Shown: piece by piece, positions 1 through 12,242 of the stretch
How the letters are laid out: every line of letters begins with the position of its first letter
How positions within the stretch are numbered: position 1 is the first letter of the stretch
From: Sesamum alatum
Taxonomy: Eukaryota > Streptophyta > Magnoliopsida > Lamiales > Pedaliaceae
Assembly: GCA_034509735.1 (NCBI GenBank)
Contig: JACGWO010000002.1
Location: 46,889,702 to 46,953,701, forward strand
Length of the DNA: 64,000 nt
Reading direction: 5' to 3'
Translations under genes and position numbers: made by a program
The notes under the pieces: model-generated
Databases searched by the model: none
Told to the model about the DNA's origin: nothing
Seen by the model: the letters and a program-made list of their open reading frames with translations, nothing else

Positions 1-29
1 TTCTGTTGCAACAACTATATACATGTAAA

Positions 30-505
30 GGGTTAATTGTAATTTCATCCTGTAATTATAGGCATTTGGCTTTTTGGTCCTTTAAGTTTCTAGGGTAGCA
101 AAAAAGTCCTTTAACTTTTTAATTTTCGTCCTCTGGTCGCCGGATTTTTTAAAACTTGCCGGAATAGTGACACACGATTCACGCGTGAGGCTTTTAAACT
201 AACCGGAAGAAGGGGCAATGCCTGAATGTGGTATCACTCAAGAAGATCAACCTAATCGCATGCCATTATTCCGGCAAGTTTTAAAAAATCCATCGACCAG
301 AGGACGAGAATTGCGAAAACTGAAAAGTTAAAGGACTATTTTGCTACCCTATAAACTTAAAGGACCAAAACGCCAAATACCTATAATAACAGGACAGAAA
401 ATGCAATTAACTGAAAAGTTAAAGGACTATTTTGCTACCCTAGAAACTTAAAGAACCAAAACGCCAAATATCTATAATTACAGGACGAAAATTGCAATTA
501 ACCCT
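30..505. mobile_element. Non-autonomous TIR element (MULE/hAT-like MITE) with long inverted arms
   Basis: The ends GGGTTAATTG and CAATTAACCC are inverted, and the similarity of the two arms extends inward for more than 130 bp. The flanking direct repeat ACATGTAAA (21-29 and 506-514) is an apparent 8-9 bp target-site duplication, which fits Mutator- or hAT-type transposition. The right arm contains two tandem copies of a unit of roughly 95 bp (about 318-412 and 413-500). No coding capacity is seen. Confidence 0.8.
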
Positions 506-1097
506 ACATGTAAATTAGTACTAGAGGTTTTTGAAAAAGGAAATCAATATTATTAATTTATTATTTTTCATTTGTTTCTTGGTTTAATTTGCCTTTTAGC
601 ATGTTATAGGCTTCCTTTAAGACGCGTAAAATTAAGGGTTGTCGCGAATTATGTAATTAAATCGTCCTTTATTTAGATTCTACGTAGATAATTAAGTTGT
701 ACCTTCGTGACGATCTACTTAAACACATTGCTAATTAATATGATCATCTTTTTTTATACTCCATATATACTTTATCTAAAATACTAATTTATGCGATTAG
801 ATCTAAACATACCTCATATTTGCGTACGCCCGGCTTTAAATTAGTCACCCGATTTTTTTATTTACCAATTCCTAATTAAATTTACATGCATTATAAGAAA
901 CAAAAAAAAAAAAAAAAAGAAAAGAAAAGATACTAGTTTGTCTTTTTTGAAAATTGTAATAAATAGCAGATATTATATTCTTAGCATTAAACTAAAGAAA
1001 TCAAGAAAAATGTCATGCAAATATTCATCAATAAACAATTGCAAAAGAAATAATATATTTTCTTTTTCAATTTCCCCTTTAAAATATGATTTAAAAA

Positions 1098-1646
1098 AAG
1101 GAATAATTACACTCCCCCCCTAAGGTTTGGTGTAATTACACATAGACTCCTTCTGGTTTAAAAAATTACATCTAGTACCTCTGAGGTTTGCTTCTGTCTA
1201 ACAAATAAGTCCCTCCATTTGTCAAAATTCACCGAACTTATTGATATTAGCAAAACAAAAAAATTGAATTATAGATGATATTTGTCGTTGATTGACTTAT
1301 TACTGACTTATTGTAGGCCAAACGAATCTTTTTATGACCAAACTACCCTTATATATTATCACACGTTAATGCATGAGATGAGCTATATCTTCACCATTAT
1401 AAGGGTAATTTAGTCATAAATAATTTGTTTGGTCTGCATTAAGTCATTAATAAGTCAATTGAGAGTAAATATTGATTTTCATTCATTTTTGTTGTTAATA
1501 TCAACAAATTCGGTGATTTTTAACTAACGAATGGACCTATTTATTAGACAGAAGCAAACCTCAGGGGTATTATGTATAATTTTTTAAATCACAGGAAATT
1601 TACGTGTAATTATACCAAACCTCAGGGAAGAGGAGTGTAATTAATG
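1098..1646. mobile_element. Inverted-repeat MITE
   Basis: The left end (attacactcc..., 1105 onward) and the right end (...ggagtgtaat, to about 1643) are inverted copies. Inner inverted blocks follow: 'aggtttgcttctgtcta' near 1185 against its complement near 1545, and 'ttattgatattag' near 1238 against its complement near 1495. A clean target-site duplication was not resolved. There is no gene; any protein read across it is chance. Confidence 0.65.
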
Positions 1647-1839
1647 AGGGTAAACATGATTTGCTTTTTACATGTGATAACATGCATGCCTGGGTGTTTG
1701 CCTAAAATCTGAAAATTCCCATGTCCTTGTGACTTGGATCTCCATAACTGTAAAGCACTTGTTTTTTCTCTACTTTTCTCCTTTTTTGTGCATCTTACCC
1801 ATCCAACAAAAAGAGAAACGCGCAAAGAGGGGGATAAAA

Positions 1840-2060
1840 AAACGAGGCTTAATTTAGTCGGCGAAGATAAAATTCAATAATTATGAGATCTTACGTTCAA
1901 GTCTCATTTGTGTATTTGTTTACTTTAGTAATAATTATTTATCTACGGTAACAATAGTTACTGATTATTATTATAAATATTGCTAGATAGTGATAATGAT
2001 ATATAGATTGATATAATTATCAACAATCAATATTTATAATGTCATTATAACCGATTCACA
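1840..2060 (+). mobile_element. tRNA-derived SINE head (degenerate)
   Basis: An A-box-like stretch (tttagtcggcgaag) is followed about 40 bp later by a B-box-like stretch (acgttcaagtctc). This is the RNA polymerase III promoter layout of plant SINEs, and it closely resembles the better-preserved copy near 2225. The 3' part is AT-rich and its end is not clear. Confidence 0.45.
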
Positions 2061-2216
2061 CAAAATAAAAACTGGATTGTGTGACCATTTTCAAGCGACC
2101 GTGGAACTAAAATGAGCAAAATTTGAAAAGCCAACTTTTTATTAATGCTTAAAAGTTTAATAGGCGTATTTGCAATAGCTTCTACATTTATGGTGCGAAT
2201 AAATTGTAAAAAAAAG

Positions 2217-2486
2217 TGGTCGATGAGGTCCAGTTTAGTTGGCGAAGCGGAGGCCCCATAATCTTAGAGGTCATGGGTTCGAACCCCTGCGTGGGTTGAT
2301 TTTATTTCTAATGTATAGTAAGTATTATTTGTTGTTGTGATAGCTATATGTTAGTTTATGTGATATTGTTGATATGATTGATAGTAATTGTCTCTGTTCG
2401 ATTGATAGCCGATTGGACTGAATATAATCATTTTACTTTCATTAATAAAGTTCATCGCTTTCAATTTTAAAAAAATAAAATAAAAT
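2217..2486 (+). mobile_element. tRNA-derived SINE
   Basis: The A box (tttagttggcgaag, about 2233) and B box (gggttcgaacccc, about 2275) sit at tRNA-like spacing. An AT-rich body follows, with the tail block 'aagttcatcgctttcaa' near 2448 and an A-rich terminus (2468-2486). The same tail appears reversed at 3558 and 8552, which supports one SINE family. It lacks a full cloverleaf, so it is not a functional tRNA gene. Confidence 0.65.
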
Positions 2487-3538
2487 TAGAGTGTTTGGTA
2501 GAAATTGGTAGGAAACCGCTATAACTTTTGGTTCAAATCAATTTAATTTAAACAATTCAAAAAGCACAAGAGGTTGTAAAACAAAAATACAATTTATTTT
2601 TATTTGTTGTTTGCCGAATGATTGGCTCTAAATCTTTGTTACCACTTGCATTTCCACATTATATCTGGATTTGACTTCTTCAGCAAAATCATGGCTGAAC
2701 TTGCTTAACACTTCATAGCATCACTGATTGGTTTATGACTTCATTAAATAATTATGTTTCTACCTAATTTTATCATTAATTGTCAGCATAATTCAAGGAA
2801 CACTAAACCCCCAAAAAGATATTCCTTATCTTATAAATAAATACAGTTTAAAAAAAATTAATACTATTTGTAACGATCAAACAAAATTAATGCAAAAATT
2901 TAAGTGTTGACTATGATCACACCGTTGTGCAATCATAGTAATTAGTATTCGTTATGATTTTATGCTTTTATTTATATATAATAATTAATCATAACAAAAA
3001 GGCCATATTTTTTCTAATAACATTGGAGTCCAAAATCTACTTTCAATCCTGGATTGTTATTAGATATAGTTATTTAATATTGATTATTAGTATACAATTG
3101 TTGAAAATAACCTGAAAAGAACGTTTTTTGTTGTACAGCTTCTCTGTTTTGAACTATTTAAATTCAGTTGATTTATGCCAAAAGCTATAAGCAGTTCTCT
3201 ACCAACTTCTGCACATTATTGATACAAAAGACTCCAACTTCAAATTTTATTTTTTTTAACTTTTGTATTCAAATATTTTAAATTTCACTGCTTGCTTAAC
3301 TTACAATTTCTTTACAATTTATTTTTCACCACATAAATAGAAACTATTACAAACCCCCCTTTTAACACTTGGGGTCCAGCTAAAGAATAGGATTTTCCTT
3401 AAAAGAATAGATGAAACTTAGCCATGCACATTGCAAAATACTGCATAATGCAAATTTCAACAACCACATAAGTAGGATTATGGGAAAGTATCTTACACTA
3501 ATCATGTTTATAGGATGATTGTATTATTCCTTTGATTA

Positions 3539-3775
3539 CTTTTTTTTTTTTTTTTTAAAGTGAAAACGATGAATATTATTAATTGAAACTAAATCGATTA
3601 CAATCCGTCCTGTCGACGATCAACATCTAATAAAGATAATTACAATAATCATACATTTATCAACAATATCACATAAATTAAATCTCAACAACCTCTTACT
3701 ATTATAATAGCAATTAGTTGTTGCAGAAAAACTGTTGTATTTTCAAATTAATAGTTCATCGTTTATTATAAAAAA
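3539..3775 (-). mobile_element. SINE-related copy, reversed (tail portion)
   Basis: A T-run (3540-3557) is followed by 'aaagtgaaaacgatgaa', the reverse complement of the SINE tail seen near 2448. The body then also matches the 2217-2486 element in reverse. No A or B box is recognisable at the other end, so it is probably 5' truncated. Confidence 0.5.
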
Positions 3776-3944
3776 AAAATTGAAATTTGAGCATAAATTG
3801 GAATCATTTTCGCTACCCACCAAACAAGATTCAACCACTCTCGACTTAAGCATTAATTATGTGACTTAATAAATGCCCAAATTGAAAGGAATTTCGCGAC
3901 TAACAATGGCTCATGCAATGAGGGGTTGGCTTCTTGTTGAAAAG

Positions 3945-4175
3945 ATAAGGGATATATATATTTACACCCATAATTTATGATTTATTTATATAAATTATCT
4001 CTCATTTTTTTGGATAATTACACATATACTCTCAAAAAAACGTCAATTTCATTACACAAACTATCTTTTTTTTATTGCAATGGTAGTTTCTGTAATTATG
4101 CAAAAAATAAATGTGATGATTTGTAAAAAAAAACTATAAGACAAGAATAAAGGTGTAAATGTAATTATCTCAACA
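3945..4175. repeat. Dispersed 'non-coding MITE-like' repeat, copy A
   Basis: The segment contains 'attacacaaactatc', 'gtttctgtaattatgcaaaaaata' and 'gtgtaaatgtaattatc'. A second copy with matching blocks in the same order lies at about 57520-57745. Its ends resemble short inverted repeats, but no target duplication was resolved. Confidence 0.4.
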
Positions 4176-5271
4176 GACAATGGCGAGCACATATAATTTA
4201 TTTCATTTATCCACCCCTAAAATTAAAAATTAAATCTGTTTGAATTTTGAGGAATTATTGGATAGTTGAACCTTTTAAAATTTAGATTTCTATCACTCCA
4301 AACGCTTTTAAAAAATGCGTTGTTACATTTGATTAATATCTAACCAAATAAAAATTCTGCACTTTTTCTCTATTTGAATAAGTAAGTTGAGATATTAATA
4401 TTAAAATGAAAAATTGAGACAACTCAATCATAAAATCAAATGAAAATAAAAATAAAAATAGACAATAGAATTATGAGAATCCAGTGAGTCTGACTAGTGC
4501 CTGAGCAGGAGATGAAAACTGCAAACAGCACTTTCAAGCAAAACCTGCGTCAGGAGAACTCTGAAAAAAAGGCGCTTTTACGAATTACCAGATGCAAAAC
4601 AAAAGCTAAAATCGCTATTCAATTCCCGATTTCTCCAAGTCCTTTTCACGATTACAAAGAAAAGTCTGAAGCAAAAGAAAGAATTAGAAACTGTGTGTGT
4701 AGAGTAGTAATAACTTTTTCCTTTCTTTTCTGAATCAGCAGCCGAACCCCATGAGAATGTTGTTCTTCATCACCACTCAGTTTCTCTCTCTAGAGAGGAG
4801 AGAGAGAGAGAGAGATTAAGGGAAAAAGAAAGGTGAAATCTGATTGGATAAGCCATGGCTTTAGCACTGTTGTCTCTTTCTCTCTCATCTCTCTAAAAAT
4901 CTGCCTTTTTGACAAATCTTCTTCTCTTTTTCTTGTTTCATTTTTCATCAGTTTTCTTTCCACCCCACAGAATATTTAGGTAGCAAGATTGGAATGTGAA
5001 GAGGCTGAGGGAGCCTGCAAAGGAAGAGAGAAATACCATTCTTTCCTCTCTCTCTCTCTCTCTCTCATCTCTTCCATGTCTCCATCAGAGCCGCCACACC
5101 CCTCCAAAAATCTCTTCTTTCCTTCACGTTTGAAAATTTAATTGCAAGAAAAGAAAGAACAAACGCCCTCTCACAACCCTACCAAGAAAGCAACACACAA
5201 TTTCCATTTCTTCATTCACTGTTTGTGTTTGTTGCAAATATTAACACCATTATTAAACAGTGTGATTTTAT
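4176..5271. other. Upstream region of the pectate lyase gene
   Basis: No gene is supported here. The stretch holds GA/CT tracts (about 4793-4817 and 5046-5068) and CT-rich leader-like sequence, as is common in plant promoters and 5' untranslated regions. The open frames here are low-complexity and lack family resemblance. Confidence 0.4.
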
Positions 5272-5280
5272 TATATAAAC
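5272..5280 (+). promoter_or_regulatory. Candidate TATA box of the pectate lyase gene
   Basis: TATATAAA lies about 155 bp before the ATG at 5435. If used, it gives a 5' leader of roughly 130 nt that is A- and C/T-rich. This rests on motif and distance only; upstream CT tracts could equally lie within a longer leader. Confidence 0.3.
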
Positions 5281-5434
5281 CATCTTCATCACATTTTCTC
5301 CCAAAATCTGCAAATCAAAGAAGCAAGAAATCTCTTCCTTTCTTTGCTGAAGAAACAAACAACAGCCAAACAAGGCACATCATATACTCTCCCACCCCTA
5401 CCCCTCATTCTTCTCTCTTTTCTTGCCTCTAAGG

Positions 5435-8400
5435 ATGCTTCCTCGTGCCAGCATTCTCTTGTTTGGATTCTTCTTCGTCTCTCTCTCTTCCTCTGTTTCA
5501 GCTTCTGCTTTCTTTAATCTCACCCTCCCTCATCAACATCCCGACCCAGAAGCTGTGGTTCAAGAAGTTCAAAGGTATACAACGTAGTAATACATATACA
5601 CACACACTATATGTGTGTGTGTAGATTTTTGTTATGCATTGTGAAAACAGAGCTCAAAATCCATCTGGGTTTTGCGCAAGATTGGAACTTTTCATCTGGG
5701 TTTTGTTATGGAAGAGTTTTCAGAAGTTGGGATTTCTGGTTTTTTTAGTAGAAATTTAGCATTGAACCCAGAAACTCTGCCTCTGGGTTTTGCTTTTGCA
5801 TTGTCGCATTTGGACTTCCCCTGTCTTTTCTACACGCACCCATATGTGTGTGTGTGTGTTTTTGTTATCAATGTTGTTTTTTGAATTCAATAGTGTTATG
5901 TTGATTTGGTTTTAAGTTTTCTGGCATTTCAAGATCTGTAGCTCACTCAATTTGATTTTCTCACATTCCCCTGTTTCACTGAGTTTCTCCCCTGTTTTTG
6001 GTTTTTAGTTCTCACATTTCCCCTTTTACTGTATACTAATCAATATCCCTATTTTCTCATTCTTTGCAATTTACATAAGTGGCAATTCACATTTATGAAT
6101 AGGGAAAGTTTTTGTCTAGTGATTGTGATTGATCATCTTTTTTCCTTCTAAATTATCTTATAAGTGTAATTCACTTGCAATGTGATTGGTCGGAATTCGA
6201 GTTACTTAGGCCCTTCCCGGCCCAATGTCTTGTTTTCTTGCAGGAGTGTAAATGCTTCAATATCAAGAAGGCGGCAACTCCTGCCCGGCCCTCCAATCAT
6301 CGGCCAAGCCCAATGCCTGACCGGCAATCCCATTGACGACTGCTGGCGTTGCGACCCCAATTGGGCTGCCAACCGGCAGCACCTGGCCGACTGCGGCATT
6401 GGCTTCGGCCGCGCTGCAATGGGTGGCAAAGGAGGCCGTTACTATGTTGTCACCGACTCCTCCGACCATGACACGGTCAACCCCACCCCAGGCACCCTCC
6501 GCCATGCCGTCATCCAAGATGAGCCCCTCTGGATCATATTCCAATCCAGCATGGTTATCAAGCTTAAGCACGAGCTCATCTTCAACAGCTATAAAACGGT
6601 CGATGGTCGAGGCGCCAACGTGCATATAACCGGAAACGGATGCATCACTCTGCAGTCTGTCACCAATGTGATCATTCATAATGTGCATATCTACAATTGT
6701 TTGCCATCGGGGAACACTATCATACGCTCGACTCCAACGCATTCCGGGTGGAGGGGCAGATCGGATGGCGATGGGATATCCATATCTGCAGCAAGGAACA
6801 TATGGATCGACCACTGCGCTTTGTCCCATTGTACCGATGGCTTGATAGATGCCATTTTGGGGTCTACGGCTATTACCATCTCAAACAGCTACTTCACACA
6901 CCACGACGAGGTTATGTTGCTCGGTCACAACGACAAGTACTTGGCCGACTCGGGAATGCAGGTCAGAATTTTCTTGGATTAAGGTTTGTTGTGATCATTT
7001 GTTGTCTTCAAACGTTTGTTTATTCGAATGATGTCTTGATTACTAGGTGACAATAGCTTTCAATCACTTTGGGGAGGGGCTAGTGCAGAGGATGCCAAGG
7101 TGCAGGAGGGGTTACATTCATGTGGTGAACAATGATTTTACTGAGTGGAAAATGTATGCAATTGGAGGAAGTGCTAGTCCGACCATCAACAGTCAGGGCA
7201 ACCGGTATACGGCGCCGATGGATCCCAATGCTAAGGAGGTAATGTTCTTGCATTTTTTGCATCTTTCACATTTGGTATAGTGTTTAAACTGATGTCCTAA
7301 ATCCTATGAACCTATGGACTTGTGTGTAGTCGAGTCGACCAATCTTTTAATTACCATACTTTTTGTCTCTATGTGATTTTTTTTAAGGGTAAAAGTGTAA
7401 TTTTACAATATTTTACGGGTGTGGTTGGTGGCTTTCTGTTTTAATACATGTGAAAACTATAGTAGAAATCGAGCTCGTGGATGTAGGAGAATTATTCAAA
7501 TAGTTATTTATTTTTCTATATTTTCTGCAAACGTTCACAGTATATCAAATGATTGGATTTCTTACGACAGGTAACGAAGCGCGTGGAGACAGACGAGAGG
7601 GAGTGGTCGGACTGGAACTGGAGGACGGACGGGGACATAATGGTGAACGGTGCATTCTTCGTTCCATCAGGCGAAGGGCTCAGCATGCAATATGCCAAGG
7701 CGTCCAGTGTCGAGCCCAAGTCCGCTGCCCTCATCGACCAACTCACCATGAACGCAGGCGTTCTTGGTGGCCCCAGGTACATGCGCGCATAGTCCCTCAA
7801 TTTTTTATTCCTCGTCTATTAAAATTTAACATCATTTTTTTCAACCCCTAAATATTGCAAAAACACACACACATTAACAATGTGTAAATACTATTCTACC
7901 TTACAACTGAATACTACTGTCACCAACACTTTAAAAACATACGACCTGAAGGACATTTTTGCCCTTTCACACAACTCAAAAGAGTCCAACCATTGATTTA
8001 CGAGGATTCACCTGCCCTCATCAAACAATGTTCGATGAATCGAACGTGTAACATCGGTCCATTGATCCAAGAATTACACTCCATAGTATGTAAGAATAGG
8101 AAGTATTAGAACACAATGGTAATAGAATAGGGCACATTGATCCCCCACATGATGATGCTCTCTTTAAGAATCTACTCAACCCTACACTCTTAATAGTTTG
8201 GAGTTGTCTATTTAGCGCTTTTAAGTACTTCTCCTTTTAGCACTTTTAGGAAGTCGTCCTTTTTCCTTTTTTTTTTTTTTTTTTCTTTTTTTTTCTCAGT
8301 AGTTCCGAGGATAATGTAGGGCACCCCCCAGGTAATATTCTGTGCTCCATGCCTTCAGCCAAATGTGTGGGTCCCTTTAGTTAGAATTTTTGGGATGTGG

Positions 8401-10684
8401 GCCCACTTCACTGGTCCTGATGCTTAAGCTTTTTGGCCCACTTGACGAACCTAGTGGGGAAATGGACTTTCCACTGTGGCCCATGCGCCGTACCAGATCT
8501 CAAATTCTTGGTGATAGAATGACACTTTTACCCCTCTTTTCTTTTTTTGAAGTGAAAATGATGAATATAACTAATCCTACTATATAGTAGACTATCATCC
8601 CACGTATTGATGGGGATTCGAACCTATGACCCTAGACCTTAACCTTAACCACTAGACTAAAAGATCATTGGTCCCTATTTTCTATTACTAGTATATATCT
8701 TCTACCTACATACATAGTTTATAATCCTCCACTTAATTGAGACATTTTGGAGGTAGAATGACATTTTTACCCCTCTTTTCTACTAAATTGTAAGGAATTG
8801 ACTCATCATATTTTATAAATTTTAGACTGATTTCGAAATATTTGAACTATTGAAAAGAATCTATTCTTGAATTTGAATCGCATTATACAATAATTTAACA
8901 TCCTGCATTCATCGGGATTAGGGTTTTGTCGATGTTGCACTTGGTGTTTTCTGCACTGTGTGCATCAGAAATTGACACTCCTCGTGTTTTTTAAACGAAG
9001 GGCAATATGTTATTTTTTGTTGAATTTCATACACAAAATAACGAATTCAGCATCAGCAAAACCCCACACCAGTTTATCTCGGGACCACGAACCGAGCAAG
9101 AATATGAAACCCTATCCCTACTTCTACTTTTCCCCTAGTTGGTTGGCCTTAGTACAACATACAAACCCTACAACTAGTCTATGTTATCTCTTGAAAACCT
9201 TCAAACCTAAATAATATCCCTTTTTTCCATTCTCAAGTTATGACCTAGAAACAATAATTAGTGAAGTCTTGAAGAGTCACAACCAACCAATGAAAGGAAA
9301 AAAATAAGGACAAGTGCAATGAGGGCATGTTTGTTTGTGTTTTCATTTTCAGTTTTCAATTTTTTAAACAATAATTAAAGTAAAAATATGTTTGTGTAGA
9401 TGTATGCTTATTAAAAATATATTTATTTAACATCATAGTTCAATATAAAGTATAATCTCATTAACTAATTTAAATATATTCTCATTTCACACAAAAATTT
9501 ATATAAAATTAAAAATACATATTTTTCAGTAAAAATTGAAAATAAAAACACAAAGTCCTCAAATCTTTTGTCCTATGATGTGAGGGAAAATTTTGTCATA
9601 GGAAAACTATCTCCCACATGCATTTTACCAAGTGGGATCCATATATCTTTCCCAAAGTTATTCCAATCCCATGTCTCTTTCAAGGTGGGTTGCCCTTTTC
9701 TTGCATGGACTTTTGCAACCACTAATAAAGGTTCTTTCTATTGTCTTTAACATGTGAGCACAAAATTTTAGTTGGAATTATTTCTGATGAGATCGGAATT
9801 AATTATATATAAAAATAATTGAAATTTATTATGTGATTGGTGTATGATTTTATAAAATAATCAGCCACATGGTGGTAGTGCAATTTAGAGACGACCGGTG
9901 TGAGATTTTTCTTAGCTCCTTCTCAATTTATAAGCGTAAAATCTTTGAAATTATAGACAAGCGAAGGGGACGACTATGAGATTTGCTCCCTATTTTCGTT
10001 CACGATTTGTTCAGTTTATACGAAATTTACAGTGTTTGATAATGTCGGTAATGATTCGAATCGAGTCTAACACGTTATTGTTTGAAGCTGGTTTGAATTA
10101 ATATCAAGCTTGAAAAATTGCATTTGAATTTGGTCTGATTATTGCTCTAACTGAACCCAAATGAATTTTAATTTGATGAAACATGAATTGAGCTCGAGCA
10201 ATTTGATATTTTTAAGCTTATTTTATTATTTTTGCACTAATCGAATCGAATTAGAATCGAGTTTGGAATTTTACCGAATAATTTCTTTTGTTCAAATTTG
10301 ATTTGTTAAACGAGCCTTTATTGATCGATCCAATCGAATATCGAGTAGTTTGATTTAGTTTCCAACTCTATATTTAATACACGAGATTTGGACGGTCATA
10401 GGTACATTAATTGCTGACGATGATTGTTGAAATGCAGGGACAATAGTGTGAGCATATCATATGGGGGAGGGGCCACCACGGGAGCAACCAGCTACGGCGG
10501 TGGAGGGTCCAGCACCGGCGGAGGCGGAGGCGGTGGTGATGGTGACTTGTTTGGTATGATATTTGGGAGCGGCGGCGCGCCACCAACTCAATCATCTCCA
10601 CCCACCACTATGATTTTGTCTCTTGTAATTATTTTAATATTGTGTATTATGACCACCCACCATGGTGCTGTGCTTTCATTATGA
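5435..10684 (+). CDS. PMR6: Pectate lyase-like protein, PMR6/PLL type, GPI-anchor-like tail
   Basis: Five exons join in phase: 5435-5574, 6244-6961, 7047-7238, 7571-7776 and 10438-10684, giving 500 residues. All introns are GT-AG. The protein starts with a signal peptide (about residues 1-25). The polysaccharide lyase family 1 core follows, with the Ca-binding region SDGDGIS, WIDH (234-237) and DGLID (245-249), and the catalytic arginine motif RMPRCR (301-306). The last exon encodes a Gly/Ser-rich linker and a hydrophobic C-terminal stretch, the layout of a GPI-anchored cell-wall enzyme such as Arabidopsis PMR6, whose length (about 500) also fits. Family members cleave de-esterified homogalacturonan by beta-elimination at the wall, and loss of PMR6 alters powdery mildew susceptibility. 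Orthology to PMR6 itself is inferred from the tail and architecture. A 10-residue polar end after the hydrophobic stretch is slightly unusual for a GPI signal. Confidence 0.93.
8545..8668 (-). mobile_element. tRNA-derived SINE, reversed, in pectate lyase intron 4
   Basis: On the minus strand an A box (tctagtggttaagg) and a B box (ggttcgaatcccc) stand at tRNA-like spacing. The 3' end has the family tail (atattcatcattttcactt) and then an A-run. The tail is shared with the copies near 2448 and 3558. Confidence 0.65.
10060..10370. repeat. Dispersed 'TTCGAATCGA-rich' repeat, copy 1
   Basis: AT-rich sequence with repeated ATTCGAAT, TTTGAATT and AATCGA words, including 'cttgaaaaattgcatttgaa' and 'aatttgatatttttaa'. 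The same ordered blocks recur at 11240-11555. A reversed relative lies at about 47180-47425. Confidence 0.45.
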
Positions 10685-11239
10685 CTATACAAAAATTAAA
10701 GAAAATTTTTAATTAGAAAAAAAAAAAAGAAAAAGAAAGAATTTGAAATTCTAAATTAATGAAGCCCACTTCTGTACATAAAATCGACCGTAAGGTTGTA
10801 AGTATTCGTGGGTAGAATATAAAGATTTTTATTTTTATTTTTTTTGGTTTCAATTAGTGGGGTGGGTCAGTTGTTGATGTGAGGTTTTAACTATCTTTTT
10901 TATTTTATTTATTAGAGGAATAATTATAAAAATAAATTTTAATTATTTTTTACGTATGTTTTTTTAGAAATATTAATTTGTAATTATTAGGTGAGTTAAA
11001 CTTACAAGGGATTCATATTTATTGATAGGTGTTGCATGAGATTGATTTTTTTGGTGATGTTTTTCTTTGTTCAAACTAAAGTAAGAACTTATGGTAACAT
11101 GTAATATTTTTAAAGTATTTTAAATTATTAAACGCATTCTTTTAATCAAGGGGTAAAAGATAGTAAAAAATAATTCATTTTAACTCACAATCTACTAATC
11201 CCAATTTTGATAATTAAACACAAACATATAAAGGATTGT
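10685..11239. other. 3' flank of the pectate lyase gene
   Basis: AT-rich sequence with an A-run just after the stop codon. No gene or clear repeat is seen. The 3' untranslated region probably lies in its first 200-300 bp. Confidence 0.4.
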
Positions 11240-11555
11240 AAATGATTGAATGATTCAAGCTAAGTCAAATACATAAATTATTTGAATTATTATTGAACTT
11301 AAAAATTGTATTTGAATTTAATTTGATTTGATTTTTATCTAAATAAGCTTTAATTGATTCAAACATAAATTGTCCTCAAATAATTTAATATTTTTAAATA
11401 TATTTTATTTTACCTTCTTACATTAATCAAATCAAACTCCAACAGAGTTTGAAAACTTACTAACAAAAAAATTTGTTTAAATTTAATTTATTAAATTTAA
11501 CAAATCAAATTCAAATAAAATTTTATCCAATCGTTTGAATTATTTTTCAACCTCA
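11240..11555. repeat. Dispersed 'TTCGAATCGA-rich' repeat, copy 2
   Basis: It shares ordered blocks with 10060-10370, for example 'cttaaaaattgtatttgaa', 'aaataatttaatatttttaa' and 'attaatcaaatcaaa'. It is more decayed than copy 1. Confidence 0.45.
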
Positions 11556-11689
11556 CTCACATAAAAATCTTCTGATTTTCGAGAAAAGGAGACAGGATAT
11601 GAATGGCTCTTTAAGATAATTATTAGTTAGCATATCACTTTCCAAGCCTATAGCATTCTCTACTATTTCCATAGGAACACATACTAACC

Positions 11690-11716
11690 CCCCCCCCCCC
11701 CCCCACCCCCCACCCT

Positions 11717-11799
<83 letters not shown>

Positions 11800-11815
11800 T
11801 ATATATATATATATT
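11690..11815. repeat. Compound microsatellite: poly-C, (CT)n, (AT)n
   Basis: A C-run (11690-11704) and CACCCC words lead into a nearly pure CT tract (about 11717-11796) and then an AT tract (11799-11814). Long Arg/Glu-rich reading frames here are by-products of the repeat. Confidence 0.95.
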
Positions 11816-12210
11816 TGTATGTATGTATATCTGGTAAAGTGAGGAAGAAATGGCCAAACCGTCCAAAGAATCAAATGCTTTTAAGAATCTGATCTTCTCA
11901 TCTGGAAATAAATGCACCAACAAACTTCTTTTCTTGATTTACCTTTTCCGGAGTCACTGTGTTAATCCAACGGTTCACAAACTACTTAAGACATCGTCAT
12001 TTAACATTATGACATCATTATATACACATCAAACGGCTCATAATCCCACCTGGATGTTTACTATTACCGCTCACAGCGAATGTATAATTCTCAGTAGAGA
12101 TGGCCTTAGATCATAATGTCAAAGCACAAAGAACCGTTCAGCACTGAGAGAATATACATTTTCTGTAAGAGAATGGCAAGAAAGTAACAAACGATGAACG
12201 CAAGAACGAG

Positions 12211-12242
12211 CATCGGGCACTGGCCCAGAAAAGTGCCCGATG
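12211..12242. repeat. Perfect 11-bp inverted repeat (hairpin)
   Basis: CATCGGGCACT (12211-12221) and AGTGCCCGATG (12232-12242) are exact reverse complements around a 10-nt loop. It is much more GC-rich than its surroundings and lies about 0.7 kb past the PP2A B' stop codon. Its function is unknown. Confidence 0.8.

Larger units (their letters stand above)
7777..10437 (+). other. Long fourth intron of the pectate lyase gene
   Basis: This 2661-bp intron separates the catalytic part from the exon that encodes the GPI-type tail. It contains a reversed SINE (8545-8668), a T-rich tract (8270-8294), a dispersed AT-rich repeat (10060-10370) and otherwise nothing recognisable. Reading through its donor gives a stop after five codons. 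Confidence 0.8.

Noticed and set aside
2225..2300. tRNA gene with a GGTTCGAACCCC B box
   Set aside because: No complete acceptor stem or anticodon arm can be folded, and the sequence continues into a SINE body and tail.
4497..4733. 78-residue ORF upstream of the pectate lyase gene
   Set aside because: No recognisable domain and no start-codon or splice context; consistent with chance.
5142..5432. 96-residue ORF before the pectate lyase ATG
   Set aside because: CT- and A-rich leader sequence without family likeness; the reading frame of the real gene starts at 5435 with a clear signal peptide.
11553..11874. Arg/Glu-repeat open reading frames
   Set aside because: They are translations of the CT microsatellite in several frames.
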